64,000 nt of DNA from NCBI GenBank assembly GCA_037951165.1, contig JBBDHG010000011.1, positions 2,631,001 to 2,695,000 of the forward strand, in the 5' to 3' direction. Of this stretch, positions 10,870 through 24,800 are shown in pieces. Both the position numbers and the translations under genes were made by a program. The first letter of the stretch is position 1. Every line of letters starts with the position of its first letter. The notes below the pieces were generated by a model that did no database searches, was not told where the DNA came from, and saw nothing but the letters and a program-made list of their open reading frames with translations. This stretch comes from Lophius americanus (lineage: Eukaryota > Chordata > Actinopteri > Lophiiformes > Lophiidae).

Positions 10870-12737
10870 AATGAAAAGTAAATTTTATTATTCCTGAACC
10901 ACAAAATAGACTTCTTTGGTTGTACAAATTCACTAGTTACAGTCTTGTATGAGCGCTAACTCTCCACTCTAGGACTTCTGACCATTTCTCTCAGACTTAT
11001 TTGCAAATAAAAGCCCTAAATAAAACTCAAGACAAAGGAATAAACACAAAAAGTTGAAACACTTCATTAAAAATGTAGTGAAACCCAACTGAAACGAAGA
11101 TTTACCTAATGTAAAGTAAAAAAAAAGAAAAAAGGGAAATATCATCCTTTGCAAATGTTACTGAATTTCAGTTGGTAAGAACATGGAAAGCTATCATTAA
11201 AAGACCCTACGTTCAATTAACAAAAACGCTATGCTGTGATTTTGCAAAAATAGCCATTAAGATTCATAAAACAACCAAATGCAGTGAAATTCATGTCTGA
11301 ATGAGATCAACGTCTTTTTAATCGGTTCTCCGTCTCTCAGTTCTCCCATTAAAAAAGCGATATACATGCAGAGAGCGTCCCGACACCAAGCCCGTCCAAA
11401 ACCAGACGCCTCAGCCGTCCAGACACTCGCTCGGTCTCGGTCCAGATTGGCTCAGTTTCAAACCCAAAGGTTTGCTCTTCTCTCAGTATTTGTACATTAT
11501 TCACACGTTAATATATGATTTTTCAGTGGCATCAGATTTAAATTAACCGTAGACATAAAAATAAAACACCTGCTACCTTCACGTCTGCTGGAGAACCTCC
11601 AGACCCCTCGAGCATAAAAGTGAACAATTCACATTGATAAAACAAAGCGCCCTCAACTGGGCCAAGTAAGTACCGTTAATTATAAATGATATTAAAATGA
11701 TGCCAAACTTGGCATCTATATTTAATATTTTTAGCCGTAAAACTGCCAGCTTGATGCTGCTGCTGCCTCCAGAGCAGTCGTTATCTCCCGGTGGAATGTT
11801 CCGTCATACTTTGGCACCAGTTCATACCATGTTGTGAAACTGACGTGCATCAGACACAATTTAAAGATTTGCTTCTCTCAAGAGAATCTAAGGGAGAGCA
11901 GATGATATGAGGTGATATGTCTTTCATTGGTTGAAGCGAGCCTCACTCGTGCTCTTCTATCGCCCAAAAGGCCTGGATGTTTCAAACAAAGTCAAATAGA
12001 AGGCCTTCAGTTTGAGATAAAAGGATAAAAACAATAAATTATTTAAGATAAGCTGTTTTTTTTAAAAAGATGATCAGTGGCAGTGCAACAAAAAAAAGAA
12101 GATATGTACTTAAGAAATCTCACAATTTGTGACGGTGAAGGTAGCAGGATGTTCCCTTAATTAATATATACACACTGCTGTTCAGAAAGAAAGCCCTGAA
12201 CTCTTACAATCTAGTCAATGAAAAGGCTAAAAACGTTATTAGTATAGCTAGGACCCATTTCTTTTTTCTTCTTCCAGTATATATGTTTTTTTTTTAAACA
12301 GCAAAATCATCGGAGGTGTGGAAATAAAAACGAGAAAGACTTCATTCAGCTCCTTTTTTTTAAAAAAATGGATCAATGTCTACTGAGTAATCTGAGTGTA
12401 GAAAAACAAAGGAGAAGAAAAGTCAGCGAGATGCATCCCAGCTCACCACATTAGATCTTCCTCGCCCTTGAGGTACGGGGGAGCAACTCCCCAGCTCCTC
12501 CACAGGCTTTACAGGCGTGACACACGCAGGACGTGAGTGAGTGTGTGAGTGTGTGGGGACTAATGTAGTCTCTGCAGTGGTTACATAGGAGGGGAAATCT
12601 CACTCTACTGACACTGGATTGTTTTCTGACTCTGCCCCTCCTGTGGACGCACACGCATCTTACCAGTGTTCCACGCTATAGTTAAATGTCTACGATTTTG
12701 CATTGTGTTTTTTGAGTACTTCCGCTGTCGTACGGTG
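10870..12737 (-). other. scrib: scrib 3' UTR
   Basis: From the scrib stop to a minus-strand AATAAA at 10884-10889. No coding exon is visible. The open frames at 10969-11154 and 12451-12654 are low-complexity or lack similarity. Confidence 0.6.
10884..10889 (-). terminator. scrib: Poly(A) signal of scrib
   Basis: TTTATT on the plus strand, so AATAAA in the transcript. A G/T-rich stretch (TTTGTGGCGTG on the minus strand) lies about 25-35 bases further downstream. It is the only canonical signal I see between the stop codon and the intergenic transposon. Confidence 0.55.
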
Positions 12738-12874
12738 TTACGTGGGCATGGCGGCTTCCAGGCTACGGCGGCCCTGCCTCAGTTTGCGCTTGTTGCTGTA
12801 CAGAGCCATCTCCTCCAGGGCTGAGGTGGCAGGCAGCGTGGTGGGAACCTCAGCCTCGGGGCTTGCAGCGTGTC
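12738..12874 (-). CDS. scrib: scrib exon w43 and stop
   Basis: Completes Gly, then HAASPEAEVPTTLPATSALE, EMALYSNKRKLRQGRRSLE and AAMPT, with TAA at 12738-12740. The RQGRRSLEAAMP end resembles RPGRRGLGPVPS of mammals. The C-terminus is not a class I PDZ ligand. Acceptor TTGTATAG. Confidence 0.93.
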
Positions 12875-15800
12875 CTATACAATAAAGAGACAGAATCACT
12901 TTAGCCTCAGGGACAACTTATCCAGTCGCCACAGTTTCTTGTTTTAGGTGACAATCGCTCTGAACAGCAGCAGCTGTGGACTGAGAAAGCAGAAGGATCC
13001 CATGAACCTGCGAGGGAAGCCCCACATTCAAATTAGCAGCTGGAAACAAGAAAGACAAGAAACCTCAAGCACCCAGTAACTGCCTGTTTGACCCAGCCAC
13101 ATCAAAAAGTATTCAAACCCAAGAACTGATTCTCCATCAACTTGCTGAAAGTTCCCTCGGGGTTTTTACGTGCCCTTAAATGATCTTGGGAGGATCATGG
13201 TTTGCTTCTTCAGGGAGCAGATTACTTGACCAAGTTTACACAGCAGTGGGTTTCAGATCAACATTTTACAAGTTTGCATGTGCACGACAAACAAGCCAGC
13301 AGAGTGGGTGGATGAAAGGAAATAATAATTTGAGACAATGTGAATGAAATCCGATCTATATAAAATAGATCTCCTCGAGTCGATTCATTGTGCCTGATTT
13401 GGCCTAAATTGGACCAATGGTTGAGAAATTATGGCCCAAAAACTGTGATTCTGGATAAACAGGATGATTACAACTGTGATTCTGGATTATTTCCCCCTAG
13501 TGGCGGAAATAAGGAACTACATTTCCAAAAAATCCATTGAGTTCTTCCTCGCACTATATGTGTGTGCAAAATCTGTAAATAATAATAATATTAGCAGTTG
13601 AGGGACAACTGCTTTACCCACTGAGCTAAAGCCTGGGATATAATAATTATTTCCTATAAAAAAATAAATAAAAAAAAAACCTGTTTCCAACACTATATCA
13701 TGACGATGACCATTTGGAGATTTAATAAGAAAATGGTGTCACTGAGAGGCCCCCTTGGAAGCAGCGGTGATTTTCGTCAATCAATGCGTATTCATGCACA
13801 ATCTGGATCACAGTGTGCGATAATTAGTTCAGACACAGTGAACTTCGAGAGCTATGCTCTCTACGTCAGTTGTCGTCTTCATTTTTGGTGGACAGCAGCA
13901 TGCGGAGCACACCCAGCTAAACACACCGACTTTATATCACAGTTAGGCAACAGTTTGCCACACAACGGGCAGTTTAGAATATAAATACACACACAAACAC
14001 ACACACACACACGTGTCTCGTTAATGTCATCACAAGCAAACATATGTACCCATGATCCTACCAATAAGAGCTGCTTATCCCAGGTAGTCACCTGAATCAA
14101 AGGGATAGAAGACATTGAGGTGATACATCTCTAACATATCCCTGAGACATAGCCTGTTCTGATACCAGGTAAAAAGCCTTCAGGGCTCACCTGTGTTGCT
14201 GGAGTCGTCGTTGATGAACTGGATTTCATCGACCGTGTCTGGGGACTGAAAGACAAGAGGAGACAGTGAATAACTGACGGGCAGAGGTCGGGGTATCCGA
14301 GGGAAGCCTTCACCATGACAGCAGGGGAGACTGAGGAGACGTGTGAGCTGCTCAATGCCGGTTTAGTAGACGGTTCAGAAATGCCCAATCTGTCAGAGCT
14401 GCTGAAGCCAGAGAACGTCTACAGGCTACTCCCCCAGGAGAGGCTGGTTTGTTAATGGAAAGGAAGGTTAAGTTTGGTTATAAGTACTGGGGTTTAGTCT
14501 GTATCGTAGTTTACAGCACCGACAAGATTCACCAATGCAACAGACAACCAAGCAGCAGGTTAAATGATGACTCTAGTCGATTCTACTGCTGACAGCAGGT
14601 TGATTCTGGGAAAACCTGCTTCTTACTCTATATTTACTTTTATGTCAGTACCTTCTCCTTATGAGTATGGTCCCAGTTAAGTTAAGTGGGACCTTGTATG
14701 GGAAGGTCAGAGAGGGGATCCAGAGTCATGTTTTAGTTCATTTATGTTTATATTCTGCAAAACTTAAAATACTTAAAATATTCCCAAACCCTGAATAAAT
14801 AAAAAATAAATTAAAAAAAGGAAGTTTTGTAGGCCTGGGATCATATGACAAAGCTAGAAGTGGTTCAAGCAGACTAGACGTGGTAGAATGGTAACTGCTG
14901 TCTGAGCAAGCTATAATCCTGATTAAATGAAAGATCAGATCTTTTGTAAAATATAAAAACAGAATGAAAGCATCTTTTACAAACAAACTGTGTTTACTGG
15001 CTATGGTTTGAAGAATCTTATGGAGTACCTCAACATTACATATGCATCAAGGGTTCCCCTTTCACATCATGGTATCACCACCTTCCGACAATTAACCTTT
15101 TTTCTTGTGGAACATTCCAAAGATTTGCTTTCAAGGCATTCCACCACTGTGCCACACTTTTGTTGTCCAACTTGTTTCAAACATACTGCTGTAATAAAAT
15201 TCAAAATGAGCAATAAAACACTGTAGTTGGCGGTGTTTAGTATCACATATATTTATTTGCACTAAATTTAATTGCATATATAGGTGCAGTGTCCCCTTTT
15301 TGGAATTTCAATGTTATAGAACATGCCGACTGCTCTTGATCAGAGGAGATTTCTAAAATGACCTTAAACTACTGAGGGAAATTCCAAAAACTAAAAGTAA
15401 ATCACATAAAGCAGATAATATGTTTGGGTGGATAACACATTGTGCAATGTCTTAATCTCGAGAGGTTGTCATTCTAAATTTCTCTCTGTTGTTTTGTTTA
15501 TTTTGAGGTCAGTAGACATTGTAACACAGCCTTATGACACTTTTTCAGTTCATGTGAAACAGTCTGGAATGATCGGCAAACAGTGATGTCAATAAACTTA
15601 CATCCACCAAAGAGAGAAGACAATAAAGCTGCAGGAGATTCCACACTCTGAGGAATGCAGACTGACAGCGACACGGACGACCACAGATACTTGACTTAAA
15701 AGGGTAAGACAAGACTTCTAGACACGCTGACCTAACTCCTCCAACGCTCCTTATTCCAGAGAGGAACCTACACAAACTTCTACCTAATGATCATCCTTCA

Positions 15801-18800
15801 GCACATCAGTGTTTCAAAGGCCATTATTGGAAATCTATTGGAACGACATACATCAATCAGCCTTAACATTCAAACCATCTACCTAATATTGTGAGGTTTG
15901 CCATTTTACTGGAAGACAGCTCAGTGCTGTGAGTCGTGACATATTTCTATCAGAATAAACATGGACTTCTTCAGTAATGCAGTAACTCTTCTGTGGAATA
16001 GGACAGTAAAGGCTCGTCTTCACTTACTGCACGCATCAATGTGCATTATGCATTATTATTATACCTCATGACTCTGTGACCAGCACAACCAGTTATACCT
16101 CCTTTGATGGGTACTAACCACTGCAAACCAGCAACATCCAACAAGCGCCCTTACAGTCTGGAGATGTTCGACTCAGTCATCCAGTCATCACATTTTAACC
16201 CTTGTCAAAGATGCTCAGATCCTCATGCGTGAGCATTTTTACTGCCTCGAAGAGACAACTTTGGGAACAACATGTTTACTTGCCGCCTAATATATCCCAA
16301 CCCCTAATGGGTGATTAGGGGTTACCTTTACCTTCCCAATAATGTTATTTTGACTTCACCTGTAGGTGGTTATGATGTTATGGCTGATCAGCTTATTATT
16401 TCTGTGCCTGATATGTGACCCGCGTGTTTGACAAACAGCTGCTGGAAGTGAATTTGAGAGAGGATGAGGTGCAGAGTTGAGGCCATTTCGCCCAGACTTA
16501 ATCATTATCAGTGGGATTTGATCTTTCTGTCTGTTAGTAGTGCTGTGATAAATTTGTAGTTAGCCGAGTGATTGTGGGTGTGAATGGTTACAGTTAGATG
16601 CTTTTTGTGAGTACCACTTAGGAGACCAGAAAGGACTGCTTTGTTGTTTCATTTATGCAGAACAAGTTTACCTTCATAGTGCAAGTAAGAGTTAGTGAGC
16701 CAGACCGCTGCAGACAAGAGCATAACGTAATGATCCATCACTGGGCTAAAACTGAGACCTCAATCACACCGATACCTCCTGATAAACAGAGAATCTAGAG
16801 GGGACAAACAGCAGGGAAAGCCGGGGGAAGGGAGGAGGCCTGGGCCCCGATAACTTAGCATGCAGCCAATACCTGGATGTCGTATACGGGTTTGGAAGAA
16901 GGAATGGCAGCAAACTGTCGGTAGTCAAACTTCTTTGACGACAGGGACTAGAAGGATAGCAAAGAGGAATGAACGGAAGTTGAGGTGGGGCGATAAAAAG
17001 AGGAAAACAAGGACAGAAAGAGGAGCAGGAGGTAGGACAACGCATAGAGAGGACAAGAAAGGATGGGGAGGGAAAATGTCAAAGGAGAGGAAAATGACCA
17101 AGAGAGATGAGGGGAAAGAATAGGTAGAGTTGCGATGCAGAGAGTCTGATGTTGTTGATGATGTAAACAGCCTGCTGTTGTTGATGGAGTTACAATGACC
17201 AAGATGATGGATTAATGCCAGTAGTTTCGAAGCAAATCTACACTTCCTTTTTTCCCCAGCTTTTAAACCTGCTTTGTTGCCTTTCTGAGACAAAGCACCT
17301 TAAAATAAAACTGCAAAGTCAGTGTTACTCCCTGTTACAAATAATTTATGACTGTCCATTCATAAGACAAACTGTTCAAACTGACTTCAATGTAGAAAAA
17401 ACAGTCAAAGGTGCACTTAAGAGAAAGTTAAGTAAAAAAAAATCATGTGCTTACCAGCCTGCCTGGAGAGGTTAATCCTCGAGGACTGAGCTCTGTCGGG
17501 AGTAAACAGGAAATTTGAACTTGTTACAGAGAACCACAGAGAGGTACGAAGGGATAAGTAACATCAGAATAGAACAACAAAATAGAAATGAAAATATTGA
17601 AAACATGGTAAAAGAACATGAAGTAGACACTGTTTAGCAGACCTGAGAACTTCTTATGTCAAATTAAATCAATTCTGAAATTGTCGGTTATGGAAACTGT
17701 TCAGGAAAACACTTGTTGAAATCTCTTCTGCTAGAATGTAAAGAAATGTAAATGTAGTAAATAATCTGAACAGATTTTAACATTATGAGACCTGACTGAC
17801 TGTCTTTGATGCTTTGCAGAGAAAATCCAAAAGATATGAAATGAGTAGTTCATGATTGTCTGTGACTGTCTGTTCAACCTGTATGGAAATCTCAAACGTA
17901 ACTGTCCAAGGATGCAAAATGAATTTCAGTGTAAACTGACAATATGTATCTATCATAATATCATATTCCTATGTTCATTATACTCTTCTGCTCCCCTGCA
18001 GTTTGCAACACTGGCCAACCTTATACGAGTAATACAGTCTGCCATCGTCAACAAACGACTGGCACCCATCACTAAGTCTGACACGTAGTCCAAACTCAGA
18101 GCAAACATTCCTGCAGATTACCACTTATGCTTTGACACAATCATCTTAAGTGAAGAATGTAATACAACTTTATCTTCATTGCGGACACTGATGAACTGCT
18201 AGCGAGCTAATGAAGCAAATTACTTGATGGGGTTATGCCTGACAGCACATAAAAATGATCTGGCTTGCCGTCTGATCCATGTAGGTCACCTGTTTGTAAA
18301 CCCACTAATGAAAGCAACAGGATGACTGTGGTTCATTTAAAGGCCACCAGTGTCATCAATAGAAAGGATTCTTGAATTTTCCATATTACACCTTTAAAAT
18401 GCAAAATGGATCATTTTAGGTAATCGAAGAAAGGATTCTAACTCAATGGAAATAGAGTTTATATTGAGCGAGAATTTGAAAAAAACAATTTTTGGGAGAT
18501 ATAATGGACTACAAACTTACTTGTGAGTCTCATATTGACTATACAAAGAGGTAGTGTGTAAAAGTATTGTGATTTAAAAAAAAGTAAAGGACAATTTAGA
18601 TTTTTCTGCATTCCATAATTTGTATTTTCCATTAATTCTACCATGTTCTGGATACTGCACAGAGGTGTGTGGTAACATGTATATGACAAATATTAAACCT
18701 TTATGATGTGCTTCAGAAATTATTTTTTTTAATTACGAACAAGCTGAATGCCAAAGAACGTACCAGCAGACTGTTGACTAACTCACATGTGTTGAAATTT

Positions 18801-21800
18801 TAAGATTTCAAAATATTGTTATTAAATCTAGAAACAGATTGTTACCCGAAAATGCAAAGAAGTTGTTGATAATAATTTCAAATGATGAGGATCATAATTT
18901 CAAAGGTCTGTAGGCGTTTATGTCAGTGAAACTGTGAAATTCTCTGGAAAATAATCATATTAAATCATATCTATTTAGGTGGAATTGGAATTAGAGAAAC
19001 ACAGAAATTAGCGAAATGAACAAATAAAATTAATTAAGTCTTGTGAGACACAAAGATGTCATAAGAGAAGGCCGTTGTAATGGACACAAGCCTCAGCAAA
19101 ACTAACAGCAGCTGCCTACCTTCCATAGGTGTTGGTGAGGGAGTGGGGGCGGGCGAAGGCGACTCCGTCAGCTGGTCTAAGGTGCCACGTTTCTTACCAT
19201 CCCGAGATTTTGCGATGACCATCTGAGCTTTCAAAGCATCTTGCTCGAGAGACTTCATTCTACAGGAAGAGAAACCACCATGACATTAGGTAAAACAATA
19301 AGAAGAAACTGCATTAAACAGAGCCTAGCAGAGGAACACACCGCAATAGCTGGGTGTTTGGTGCCCATCACTACGAATGTTGGGTGCTCCTTGTCCTGGT
19401 TTGCTGTGACAATCAACTGGCTTAATTTCATTGCACGCTAAGAGGCATTCCAGGAAAAGGACTACCTACATCTAGTAGGATTACCCTCAACTCAAAAATG
19501 AGCTACTGCAAACTGTGGGTTAGTACTAATAATAGCATGAAAAACAAAAGAACAGCAAGGAGCAAATTAAGAGAGAGTACAGCAGAGAGGGGAAACAAGA
19601 CAGAATAGAAAAGGGGGGAATGGAAGAAAACTAATAGCAGCAAAGTCGTGCAGAAGCAAAACAGTACTAGAAAGGTGGTGGAAGCACTGTCACAGTGTCG
19701 CTGTGAGCGCTTGCTTGGACCTTTCTAAACTTGGCCACAAGCAAAATGTCCCACTGCCAAAGCACCCCAGCACACCCCATGATGCCGTGCGTCTGGCCCT
19801 CGTGGCTGGGGCCGAAGAGCAGACCTGAGCTGGGAGGCGGCTGAGGAGGCGGTAGAAGAGGTAAGGGGCTGGGGGGCCTCTGGCGTGCCCTGAGATGCCC
19901 TCACTCGGGCCTGGTAGAGCCTCTTAGCCAGGTCCTGCTCATACTGCCTAACATCCTCCTCTAGGCCATAGGGCCTAGGCCCCAAGAGGCCAGGTGGAGG
20001 GTGATAGAGAGGAGGAGGGAATAGGATGACAGGCACACCAAGATGGGAGAGGAATATAAAGAGAGGAAGGACAAGAAAGGCATATAGACAGAAAAAGAGA
20101 GGTAAACCAAAATACAGATAAAGTTACAAGAGCCACGGGTAATAAATATGATAATATAATGGGAGGAGATAAGAGTAACCACAGACACAAGATGTTTGTT
20201 TTTTACAACGAAGTAAGCTTGAAACCATCATAGCGAACGTCTGTGGAGGAGAGCAGGCCAAACTGTGTGAGCCCTGAAACCAGTTAGCTTGATTGGTCCA
20301 GCTTATAGGAGCCTCCCAAGAGACTCTATGGATGAAGCTGCTGTTTGCTTCATTAGCCAAATAGTTAGCTCTAAGACATAACAATAAAAAAGTCTTCAGT
20401 TTGGTAATTCTGAAGTTAATTTATCAGAGGATTAGTCAAGTAATATGCGATTTAAATAACAATGCTACAGTGAAAGTCAAAATTATAATTTAAATAAATT
20501 GCTCACTTGCTTTTGCAATATTTTTTTGTTTGTCTTTGTTATTAGTAAGAATAATAATGACGTATTATGATGTGTGATCATAAAATAAGGTCGGGTCCAA
20601 GATTTCCAACATTTAGGACATTTGGAATAACAATATGCATCGCCAAATAAATTACAAACCAGTCAAGAGTAAAAACATGAAATGGAATTTACGCACTACC
20701 GTAGAGGTTTTCATTTTTGTCATGAATGAACGTCCTTAATGTGAAGGAGACCAAAGAGATAGAAACTTCTTTACCTGGTTAACAATATTTGTAATTATAT
20801 AGAAGTGGTTCTATGGCAAAGTAAAAACGTTGTATAAAAAACCCTGCGCAGCCATTTGATGACGGGTTTGGAATGTGTCTTGTGTGATATTTACCGTGCC
20901 GCCCTCCACATTGCTCTCTTCTCAGCCTCCAGAGCTCTTTTCTCAGCAGGGGACATGTCCTTGTCCGAGGCCACAGCTAGCTCCGGGCTCTGCATGCGAA
21001 GTCTCTCTTGATGTCTGCGCTCTGCTTTGGCTGTGCGGATGGGAGCTGCCGACTCCGCGGGGTACACGGAGATCAAACTGACGAGACACACAATGGCAGC
21101 AAAGTCAAGAACCACAGACTAAAGACATTTTATCACACACACATAAGGATGATGTGTGTGATATAATTACCCAGTCATGGAGTTGGGCCTCTGTTCCATT
21201 CTGAAGCTGTCCTCCAGAGAATTTCTCTGAGAATCTCCTTTACCATCAACAGAGGAAGGCCTACACACAAGAATAGGATTGGCTGAAGAAACTTAAAAGA
21301 TATACAACCCTTTAAAACTATTATGATAATAAATCTGATAAACGTACCCTGAGCTGCCGCTGTAGCTGGGTGGGGTGACATTATAGCTTTGTTGTATGGA
21401 GCTATGATGGGATGGGGGGGATACTGGCTCCACATTGTACTCCACTCCATCCAGCAACACTTTCCCAGTGGCCTTCATCTGTGCCACCTGCTTAGCCAGG
21501 TCCTCCTCCTCATCCTCCTCATCTTCATCCATCAGGTACTCCCGTGCCCGCTGCTCAAACTTCCTCTCTGGGTTGAGAAGGTTATGGAAGTTAAAGGAGA
21601 GGTTGGCAGTCAGATATTTTTCTAAATTCCAAAAATGCTCCGGAAAAAGTGATTGGTGCAAACCTTCTTCTCTCATTTTCTTGAGGTCATCTTCTCCAAC
21701 AAGAGATACCCGAGGTTTAGGTTTCTCTGGTGTCTGCTGCTTCACGTCAATCTCAAAATACTTCTGTCGATCCCTGAAGGAACGTTGCTCTGGACTGTCC

Positions 21801-24800
21801 TTGCCACTCGGAGAAGGACTCTGTAGGGTCACAAGAGAAATCAAGGAATGAATATAAGATAATGAAGCGTAAACTTACGAAGATCTTCGCAAGCAAAACA
21901 CGTTCAGTATTCAGAAATGACAAAAGAGCAAATCTGGGCCACTACTTGCAGGTAAATAGTTGATTTTTATTCTTATTTGAATAGTTGCAGAGCCAAATGA
22001 GAGCATATCACAAAAGATGCGAGGAGAAATGTACATAAGAGCAAAGACAAGGGGGGAAAAAAAAGTCATTATAAAAAAGAACCCTTCACCATTGAGCCGA
22101 TTCAAGATTTTAATGACTGTATCCCAGTTTCTGGGAGAAATCTGGCTGAGGCGCCACCACCGGTCAAGCCAAGCACACCACAGCCCAGATTAAGAAAAGG
22201 GCGACAAGATGTGGCGGAAGGTACCTGCAACTCCGTGGAAAACTTGGAGAGTCGAGGCACTGCTGCCAGGCTCATATAGTCCTGACGGGAGGACGCCTTG
22301 CCGGCAAGACCATCATGGTCATCTATGTCATCATCAAACACCTCGTTGTTCAACTGAGGCTGCAAAGGCCACATATTTCGTCACCACACCGACACTCAAA
22401 TTAGTGTGGCAAGTGTTTTCTTAGTATGGAAATACCGTAAGCTAAGAAAGTATTTAGTCATGCTTCCATGTTTTGTTCCTGCAGCTTCACATTCTAGATC
22501 TACTTGTCTAACACCATATTGTTTTATCAAAGATGTGATCAAGATTTAATCTTTATAGCGGCATTTGGTGGCTGGCTAACAGACGATTTGGTCCTAGTCT
22601 GTTTTTGCAACTAATCCATTTGGAGAAGCTTTCAACTTGTTTTTAAACATCAGGAATTTATTTTACACATGTTGTAGAAATTGCTGCATATTGAAATGCA
22701 GACATGCAGATTAGAAAAAGAATAAACCCTGCCATCATCGAAGCTAAGTAAAACACAGATTGCAAATCTTGTACTGTTTCAACCAAAAATATATTATGAC
22801 TGAATGTAAAATGAGCTGAACTTGTTTCTATACAGTACATCAGGAAAATGTGCTTTATATAATTTTGGTCAATATGTTGATTCACCTCTGGAGATGGTTG
22901 CATTAGGTGGAGATTGTTCCTCACACCATACGGGTCCTGTGGGTCATGGTAGGGTGTTAGTGCAGTTCAGAAAACTCACATATGGGTCAATAAACAGATG
23001 TGGAGCAGGCGGACTGGGATATAAAATGTGAAAAGGGGTTGAATATTAGTACACAAACCACACATGGGTTTACAAAAGAATCATGACTCTACACCCGTAC
23101 GAAAGATGGTGGCACTTGAATACAAAAACCGACGATGAAAGCATTCCACACGTCACAGCACGTCACAGGCCCCCCCAACACTGCGCAGGCTTCTTACTGG
23201 ACAGCCTGCTCCAGTCCGGAGAGGGCAGGGTGGGACGAGACCAACCAATGAGCATGCTATTGTCGTTGTGAACAGGGATAGTCCGGGCAACACGGCCTAC
23301 CTGCGGCGGCTCCAGCACTGCCAGTGAGCGAGGCACGGCGGCAAACGCCTTGTATGCCTGTTTGACATTCATTGGGAACTCATCTGGCGAGTTGGGGGAG
23401 GGGGCACCAGGCTGCAGGGGGCGGGATAGGGTGGGCACGGAGGGCAGGGTAAGTTCATATGGTAGCCGAGAGGAGGTAGAGGAGGAGGTGGGAAGGACGA
23501 ACAGACAGAGAGATGGAGGAGAGGGTAGATGATGAAAAACCAGCACTTGTTGAAGACTGGGGGAGAACAGGATAAGAGAATGAGGCCTGGTTTCATGTAG
23601 GAGGGGAGGGACTATGGCAGAGAGACGCACTGTATGGCCTAGAAAGTTCAAAGCCATGACAGATTTCTAGATGAGCTCCTCTGTGAAACATTAAGGAAGA
23701 CGTGAGATGAGATCATAGCGTCTTTATTTACCCATCCCACTATGCTGCTTGTCAGAGGAAGAGTTAAAAGGAGCATTTCAGAAATCTGCAATCATAAGAC
23801 ATTATGATTATCTGATTCAGGAGCTGAAAGCTGTGCTGGAAGCTCCTTTTCCGTTCAAGTTTGAATCTTCAGGTTTCCCTGTAGATCACAACTCCAGCAC
23901 AGGCTCAACTCTCCTTTTGCAATCAAATAAAAAAATCTTCCAGTCTTTGGTTGTAGCCTCTTTAGAAGCAAAATATTCTTTAGACAATGATCTACAATTA
24001 TCCCTGCTGTGACACACCGCTGAGCTGTTTTGGGGATGGGCTGTCACAGCAGGCAGCACAGAGGTGAGAGTGGATATAAAACAGCACTATGTGGTGGTGA
24101 GGGGTCTTACAGAGGTCTGGGTGTTGAAGGGAGAGGGACCATGCTGAAAGGGGTTAGGACTCTGGCCGTCCGGGGTGGCTGGGGAGGAACTCTGCCACAC
24201 ACGTCCGACCGGCTGGATGGACCCCGGTCGAGTCTGTGGATGAAACAAATCATATTTGGTACATCCTCCAGATCAGTCTTTCCTTCAGACACGGAAAACC
24301 TTAGAATGAATGACAACTCAAATAGAATGGGAGCTAATGGTGGATATGAATCAGAGCAAAATTTACCAATAAGTTTACTGAAGAGTTTCTGCAGGGTTCA
24401 AGACCATAATAAATAGAATTTAAGGCCCATTTCATTTCCACTGGCAAAATAATTATGCCAGATGTGAAGAAATATTGGCAGTTATTTGCGAAGTAAATAA
24501 AATATTCAACGAAATGCAAATAATTAAGACCACATACATAGTACATTAATGCATTTTAGAATTTTAAAAATTCAGTCTATAAAATTTTAAAACAATGCCT
24601 AATGCTCAATCAATGTTTAAACTTGCTATTCTATGATGCCAAGAATCCCCAGAAATGTCCTCCAGATGGAAAATCTTGAAAGTTTTTTGTTGGGAGTTAT
24701 CGCATTTGTTATGTCATATTTTAATTAGGAGTTGTGGACAGTTAAATGTCTATAAATCAAAATGTTCTTAAAAAATATCTAACAACGTAAAAACATCTGA

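Larger units (their letters stand above)
12875..14190 (-). other. scrib intron w42-w43
   Basis: GT-AG intron of 1.3 kb. It contains a near-duplicated ACTGTGATTCTGGAT word (about 13445 and 13477), a possible SINE head (13586-13622) and a CA microsatellite (13986-14013). Confidence 0.75.

Noticed and set aside
13586..13622. Possible tRNA gene
   Set aside because: It has an A-box-like stretch but no B box, anticodon arm or acceptor stem.
16925..17293. Minus-strand frames of 84 to 122 codons
   Set aside because: They are by-products of a long pyrimidine tract; only the 25 codons at 16873-16947 are a real exon.
21435..21851. Plus-strand 138-codon frame with a Ser run
   Set aside because: Antisense shadow of the acidic scrib exon w36 and of w35.
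23749..24012. Plus-strand 87-codon frame in a scrib intron
   Set aside because: It begins with TTG rather than ATG, has no recognisable similarity or splice context, and lies antisense to a spliced gene.
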